DNA of 64,000 nucleotides, taken from the NCBI GenBank assembly GCA_031772115.1, contig JAPDPK010000010.1:682001-746000 (forward strand). The letters run 5' to 3'. Below, in pieces: positions 58,291-64,000 of the stretch. The notes beneath the pieces are model-generated. The model was not told the DNA's origin and made no database searches. It saw only the letters and a program-made list of their open reading frames with translations. The stretch's first letter is position 1; every line of letters starts with the position of its first letter. The position numbers and the translations under genes were made by a program. Source of the stretch: Heritiera littoralis (Eukaryota > Streptophyta > Magnoliopsida > Malvales > Malvaceae).

Positions 58291-59455
58291 TAGAGGTGGC
58301 AAATGGACAAGTCGGATCGGGTTCGAGTTGGGTTAATTTTGGATCGGATCATTTTGGATTAAGGAAAAATCGAATCATTTCAGGTTCGAGTCAGGTCAGG
58401 TTTGGGTCAAGTAAAAATCGATCTATTTCATGCTGGGATCATTTCGGGTTTGGATAAAGTTGGGTTTGGGTCAATTTGAATTCGGATCAATTTGGGTTTG
58501 AATCAATTCGAGTTTGGATTAGGTTGGGTTCGTTGACTTTTTTAGACAATTTGAGTTGGTTGGATTTGGATTCAAGTCGAGCAGGTAGGTTTTTTGGGTT
58601 AAATCGTGGCCATTTCAATGTGATTTGTCTGATATGAAAATGAACTAAAACCATATTTCTAAGAATCACAAAATTCATGAAAATAAAATTTTCTTCTTAC
58701 ATGACCTATAATAAAATTGGGATTGAAATAATCAAAGTATTTACTAATCTGTATGATATTTTTTTATAATATATTTACCGATATTCATAGATTAATTACA
58801 TCCTTTTCATTTTATTTGTATTATCTATAACAATTATTAACTTTATGCATCAAAATGATTTAATAATCCCACTGAATATCATAATACTCTATTATACAAC
58901 TCTTTAATTTCTCTTGATTTTTTATAGAATAATTGAAGGCATTAAGTGTAGGTGACATAGTTTCTTTACTTTATAATAGATTAGCCATTAAATAATTATA
59001 CATTTGGTTCAAATGAATATAATATAAAAGTGAATATTTAAGTTTAATTAGGTTCAAAAAATATATAACACTCAATTGAAAAAGAATTATATTTTAACTA
59101 TAATAAAATACTTTGATCATTAATTTTAACATTTAAATATTTATTGATAATCTTAAATTTAAGTTTGAATCTTTTCGGATTTGGGTTAATTTGGATTCAA
59201 ATCAATTTGGGTTTGGGTCAAATCGGGTTCGAATCAAGTTAGGTTTGGGTTAATTTAAATTCGAATAAATTTGAGTTCAGATCAATTTGGGTTCGAATTT
59301 GGTTGGGTTCGAATCTGGTCAGGTTTCAGATTAATTCGGATTCAGATCAGGTTGGATTTGGGTTGTTGATTTTTTAAGTCAAATCGAATTGGTCGGGTTT
59401 GGTTTCAGGTTGACCAGGTTGGTTTTTCTAGTTGGGTCAATTTTTGCCTTCTCTA
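58291..59455. mobile_element. Non-autonomous hAT-like element, copy B
   Basis: 1165 bp, starts TAGAGGTGGCAAATGG and ends TTTTTGCCTTCTCTA, between 8-bp duplications. The terminal 'gggttcgaatcgg'-type repeats and the AT-rich centre match copy A in reverse orientation. No transposase. The frame 58263-58457 runs from the LINE into this element and is not a gene. Confidence 0.9.
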
Positions 59456-59960
59456 TCCACGGTTATTCCTTCTAGCTTCTGACAGATTCGCTATGTTGTT
59501 TGATTATTCAAGAAATCATAGCTTTTCACATCAAGAATGGGAAAGCTTCTTCAAAACGCTCTTTTCTAGTGGGAGCATGATGCATTATTATACTTATTTG
59601 ATAAGTTTGTTGGTCTTTATTTGAATCCTGGCAAAGAAGATAAAATTATTTGGGAACTAGATGCTTGTGGCTCCATCTCTGTTAGAAATATATCATCCTT
59701 AATGTGTTCATTCCCAAATTCTGTTGCTTCTTTTTAGTTTTGCAAGATCTAGAGTTTTAAAATTCCCCCAAAAGCTCAAGGATTTCTTAGGCTTCTTGTG
59801 TTGAACAAAATATACCAACTAAGTCTTTTCTAATTAAAAAGGGTGCTCCAATTCAACATTGTCAAAGTCTTTGTCTATGGTGTTTGAGGTTTAAAAAGAG
59901 TGATGATCATGTTCTATTCGATTATGAATGGATGAATTTGTTTTGGTGCAACTTATTGCT

Positions 59961-61336
59961 TTGGTGGAATTTGTATTAGAGCCAACTAACTAGTCAATCA
60001 ATTGGCTTACACCAATGAGCCCATGGTGAAACAATCACCATTCAAGCAATGATCACATTTAACACATCAAATACACAAAGAGACATCATGCAGTAAAGAA
60101 ATATACAAGCAACACAACACAACAATGGACACTTAAGACTCACAAGCTTTAAGTCATGCTAGGACAAACCAAACTAAAAATTTACTCATATAGAGAAAAA
60201 TACATTTAAAATGATCATAATATTCATCAATCTAATAACACAAATACACAAACAGACCTAAAACACATTCATCTAATCACACAAACAAATAAACAAACAC
60301 AAACATACATACAAATATCTACAAGCAATTAGTTTTAAGTCTTGATAAAGAGTTTAGATACTTAAGAAAAGATATCAACTACTATTCCATTCATTCGACA
60401 AAAAGATAATCAACACTTCATTATAAGAGACTAAAAATAATGTTTCAAAATATCTAGAATAAAATTAAGTTTTTTCAAACAAAAGTACCAAGGATATACT
60501 AATCTTTCCTAAATTCTAATTCCCATTGCTTTCTTTCTTCATCTTGAGCTCAGTTCTTTAGAGCCAAATTCTTCATAATGGGATTTTACAATAGAAGGGC
60601 AAAACCAATAGATAAATTTTGCAGGAGATGGAAGATATGACGATTTTGTTGGTAAATCTAGCCTCAAGAAGATAAAAATCCAAATGAGATGAGTTGCTAC
60701 TTGTATAATGTGTGTTGTCCTTTGTATGACTATGGTTAATTCCTCAAAGAAGAAGTGTGTCAGATTTTGTTTCTTTTCAGCTTTGATTATGCTCATGCTC
60801 ATCTACCAGCTTTTAGATTCCCTAATTCTAGACTCTATACGGTTATAAGGTTGAAGGATTTTGGAAATGATCATTGGCAGAGTTTTATAATGATAAGACA
60901 AACTATGGGCTGAATTTTCTGGTATCCTTGCAATTTCAGAAGAAATGTCTCTTTTGGCAATGCCTTGACTCATTATTCCAAAGGCTTAAGCTACTATCTT
61001 TCGGGTTATAACAACCTTGTATCCTAGGATTTAAGACCTAATTGCCTCACCTCTTCAACATCCCTTTCTGAATAGATTAAGCTTGCATTGCAAAAGAAAT
61101 CCTAGACATTGTCTTTGGGAATATGTATGTGTGTGAAGGAAAAACCCCTAACCAAATGCTAGAAGGATATTGAGAAAAGGGAAGTCAATTTGGGCAAGGT
61201 TCCCAAGACTAATTGCTTTGCCTTCTTCAACTAGAAAAGATTCATATTTTTCATAGAATCTTTTCTTGTCTTCGGGCTTACGAAAGCAAGAGTTCAATCT
61301 TGGCTCAGTGAAAGTCATTTTTTTAGTTTGATTAGA
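59961..61336. other. Intergenic DNA with decayed - strand coding-like stretches
   Basis: AT-rich. On the - strand two open frames look protein-like: 61378-61148 (contains FRKPEDKKRFYEKYESFLVEEGKAISLGNLAQIDFPF) and 60802-60539. The layout faintly recalls the plant-mobile-type ORFs carried by some gypsy elements, but I cannot assign a family. Stops between them make an intact gene unlikely. Confidence 0.35.
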
Positions 61337-64000
61337 TGTCACATCCCGTAATATACAGTAATTTCCACATTTACACACACAGTGATGGTTGGGTTGTTTG
61401 TGATGTCTTTATCACTCATTACTCTAAACAGTTATCAAATTACGAAAGTAATTTGTTTATTTATGAAATAGAAATTATTTACAAAAGTAGTCATTCTTTA
61501 GAATTTACATCCCCTCAATATAATTTACATAATGGTAGTACTATACATAAACGCCTGAACATATAAAAGTAAATCAAAATACCTCCAGGATCCACTCAAG
61601 CTGCCTCAGGAATCGATAGCGTAGCCAAAATCCATGGAACGATGTCACTATAGATAATCTGTGGAGTGAAAAAATAAGGGGTGAGCTAACATGCTCAGTA
61701 AGATAATCGTATGTAAAACCGATACTGTAAGAGCCTCGCCCGTCTCACCAGGCCGTCGGCGAGCATCCCCTAGGTGTCCCACACGCCTTGGGTTTACTTT
61801 TACAATCGTTAAGGCCTCGCCCATTCCAGTAGGCCGTCGGTGAGCATCCCCTAGGAGTCCCACACTCCCCAGGTTTGCCTTGACAGCAAGAGTAGGCGAT
61901 CGCCCAACACTCACTAACAAAGTATTGTTCACTCTGTGGGGTCGCCCACCCTCACGGTTTTGTCCCAAGGCTCCTGAAGAACTCAGGATTAATGCCTTGA
62001 GTCTCAATGGTAACATGACTGTAAGGCTCGAGTATCTAAGGATGCCAGGGTTCGAGCTTCAGCAAACGCGCTCAAGGCATTAATCCTGAGTTCTTCAGGA
62101 GCTTTAGGACAAAGCCGTAAGGGTGGGCGACTGCCCAGAGCGGACAATACGTTGTTAGTGAGTGTTGGGTGACCGCCTACTCTCGCTATTAAGGCAAACC
62201 TAAAGAGTGTGAGACTCCTAGGGGATGCTCATCGACGGCCCACTGGAACGGGTGAGGCCTTGACGATTGTAAGAGTAAACTTGGGGTGTGTGGGACGCCT
62301 AGGGATGCTCATCGACTGCCTGGTGAGACAGGCGAGGCTCTAACATAAAAAAACTTACGTTTTTATGTAAGAGCCTCGCCCATCTCACCAGGCCGTTGGC
62401 GACCATCCCCTAGGCATCCCACACGTCCCAGGTTTACTCTTGCAATCATCAAGGCCTCGCCCGTTCCAGTGGGCGGTCGGCGAGCATCTCCTAGGCGTCC
62501 CACATGCCCCAGGTTTACTCTTACAATCGTTAAGGCCTCGCCCATTCCAGTGGACCATCGGCGAGCATCCCCTAGGAGTCCCACACTCCCCAGGTTTGCC
62601 TTGACAGTGAGAGTAGGCGGTCGCCCAACACTCACTAACCACGTATTGTGCGCTCTGGGCGGTCGCCCACTCTCATGGCTTTGTCCCAAGGCTCCTAAAG
62701 AACTCAGGATTAATGCCTTGAGCGTATTTGCTGAGGCTCGAACCTTGGCATCCTTAGATACCCGAGCCTTACACTCATGTACTAAGGTACAAACAAGGAA
62801 GGATATTATAGTCGGCTAGGAAATCGGATGGAGTATGGAAGGTATTTTAGAATATCTATCATGTCCTAGCCCCTAGAAGCAACTATAGGGAGTAATCGGT
62901 TAAATTGATGTCATAACCACATGAAATACATAGCGAAATCCCATAGCAAAATAACTTAATAAATCAATAAATATTTCTTTTTCCATGATTATAGTCATTT
63001 CAATATTGATAAACATAGTGTGGTAAACAGTTTTGTAAACAGTAGGTATAAAGCTCAATATCAATAAGCAACTCAAAACTAGCAAATAGTTCAGTAAACA
63101 TTATGGTAAACCGTAGCAGTATAGTGGAGACCAAGCAACACCCAAGATATATTATGCTATAATAAAATCCCAGAAAGGGAGAAATAATAACGCATGAGAC
63201 ATATGGCCATACTTTATGGGGTCCGCAATGTGCACTGATCAAGTGACACTGAGACACTGATAATAAGATCAGTATCTATTAGCAACAGTACAGTAACAGT
63301 AACACGTGACACGTGAGCATGATACGAGGCCTAAAAGTCTCAAAACAGTGTATATCCAGAAGAAACACCATTTATGAAATCAATTCTACTAATAATATCT
63401 TCCATCAGCCCATAAATAAATATATTGAAAATATATTCAGCTTATGAATAAAAATTCATAAAATATTCACACTTCAGTATTTTTTCTGAAAATGTTCTAT
63501 TTATCTGTAGAACAATAAGAGGCATATGCTAGTACCTTCAGGTAATTGAAATTCATTAACATGAATATTTAAATATTATTTTTCAATAAATAATAATAAT
63601 ATAATATAATCACTTGAAATTATACTAATTTCTATCCTTTAAAAAAATTAGAAATAATTTCATAAAATTTCTATGATTTTCGGCAGAGTAATGGCTATGT
63701 TCTAACATAGCCTTCCTGCACAGAAAATACAATTTATACACCAACCAGTATCCACACTTTCACCAATTTCAAAGTATTCGACTTCCAAATCACTTCATAA
63801 AATTAAAGTGAATTAAATCATGCATTCACAGTATCCCTACAGTCTACACACTCATCCCTTACCTGTCTAATTAAATTAATGCACCCGATAGCACCACTCA
63901 AATTCACAACTCTCAGGCTGCAAAATATTATACCAAACACCATTATTCACCATAATTCAATTTTTAATAATTTTCCTTCTTTAAATTCTACTACATTATC
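61337..64000 (-). mobile_element. LTR related to the outer element's family, running past window end
   Basis: Starts tgtcacatcccg on the + strand, the reverse complement of the outer LTR end. Homologous blocks follow in the same order as in 21363-26651 read backwards: 61640-61725, 62785-62900 (actatagtcgg block) and 63180-63360 (cacgtgagcatgat block). The DNA left of 61337 has no primer binding site, so this is a 3' LTR in element orientation, or a solo LTR. Its other end is outside the window. The GC-rich insert 61726-62779 interrupts it. Confidence 0.82.
61726..62779. repeat. GC-rich compound inverted repeat (foldback) inside the LTR
   Basis: Three arms: A1 61726-62001, A2 62014-62350 (inverted), A3 62368-62779. 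A2 and A3 are near-complete reverse complements of each other, joined by a small palindrome (aacataaaaaaacttacg...ttttatgtaag) near 62360. A1 is a shorter direct copy of A3. Each arm contains two or three subrepeats of about 80 bp with the core 'gcgagcatcccctagg'. A2 starts and A3 ends with complementary catg...gtaaggctcg. The frames 61648-62016 and 62363-62689 (-) are by-products of the subrepeats. Confidence 0.85.

Larger units (their letters stand above)
58080..59960 (+). pseudogene. LINE ORF2 fragment split by a hAT element
   Basis: Before the hAT insertion, translation shows an RT stretch (ARQILDGILLANEVIDFLRK near 58120-58190) and then, after a T-run, a later ORF2 stretch (MALRDIYPRL at 58263-58292), so the RT core is deleted. 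After the insertion the same frame continues (FLLASDRFAMLFDY), followed by a zf-RVT-like part (KIIWELDACGSISVRNI; CLWCLRFKKSDDHVLF near 59870-59920) with stops and shifts. It is a different, much older LINE copy than that at 39585-45793. Confidence 0.75.

Noticed and set aside
62363..62689. ORF with repeated 'GEALTIVRVNLG' product on the - strand
   Set aside because: It is a translation of the 80-bp subrepeats in the foldback insert; the other arms break the frame.

Overview
The window looks like repeat-rich nuclear DNA of a flowering plant, most likely a eudicot. It is AT-rich, has one intron-containing host gene, and is otherwise filled with plant transposons layered inside one another. There are no prokaryotic operons, no CRISPR array and no rRNA or tRNA gene that I can support. 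The species cannot be told from the sequence.

Left half (1-26651). An old long-LTR retrotransposon on the + strand spans the region. Its 5' LTR is cut by the window edge (1-699), followed by an initiator-Met-type primer binding site. Its internal DNA carries no recognisable genes (a LARD-like, non-autonomous element). Its 3' LTR (21363-26651) is about 5.3 kb, including a 1.2-kb hAT-type insertion with an 8-bp target duplication (22735-23942). A 17.5-kb Ty3/gypsy element of the Tat/Ogre lineage sits inside its internal region on the - strand (3336-20804, 5-bp target duplication atagg). This nested element has 2.8-kb LTRs and, in - strand order: an extra DUF7745-like ORF1 with a coiled-coil tail, gag, aspartic protease, a 187-nt Ogre-type intron, RT, RNase H, a second RNase H, integrase, 3'-UTR tandem repeats and a polypurine tract. 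Several stops and frameshifts inactivate it, but the close match of its LTRs says it is young.

Middle (26911-37820). A second, decayed - strand LTR element has 393/394-bp LTRs and target duplication attac. It keeps only a protease remnant, but carries a plus-strand (antisense) coding-like stretch with a TATA box next to its 3' LTR, a 39-bp tandem array, and a GC-rich tract full of short inverted GCTCGCC/GGGCGAGC pairs. A solo LTR of a third family (33163-36614, target duplication cccat) is inserted in it. The end of that solo LTR plus its flank has been copied into three near-identical 877-bp tandem units.

Right half. A nearly full-length but mutated L1-type LINE with ORF1, ORF2 and RNase H lies at 39585-45793. 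The only clear host gene follows: a six-exon Raf-like MAPKKK-type protein kinase of 381 residues, close to Arabidopsis MRK1 (46496-50689). About 6.4 kb with little recognisable content follows, then a MITE (57111-57329) and a deleted LINE fragment split by a second copy of the same hAT family (58291-59455). From 61337 to the window end runs a - strand LTR related to the outer long-LTR family, carrying a 1-kb GC-rich foldback insert (61726-62779).

Only the kinase is likely to serve the host. The rest records successive insertions whose order can be read from the nesting: long-LTR element, then Tat/Ogre and hAT insertions; element C, then solo LTR, then triplication; LINE fragment, then hAT.
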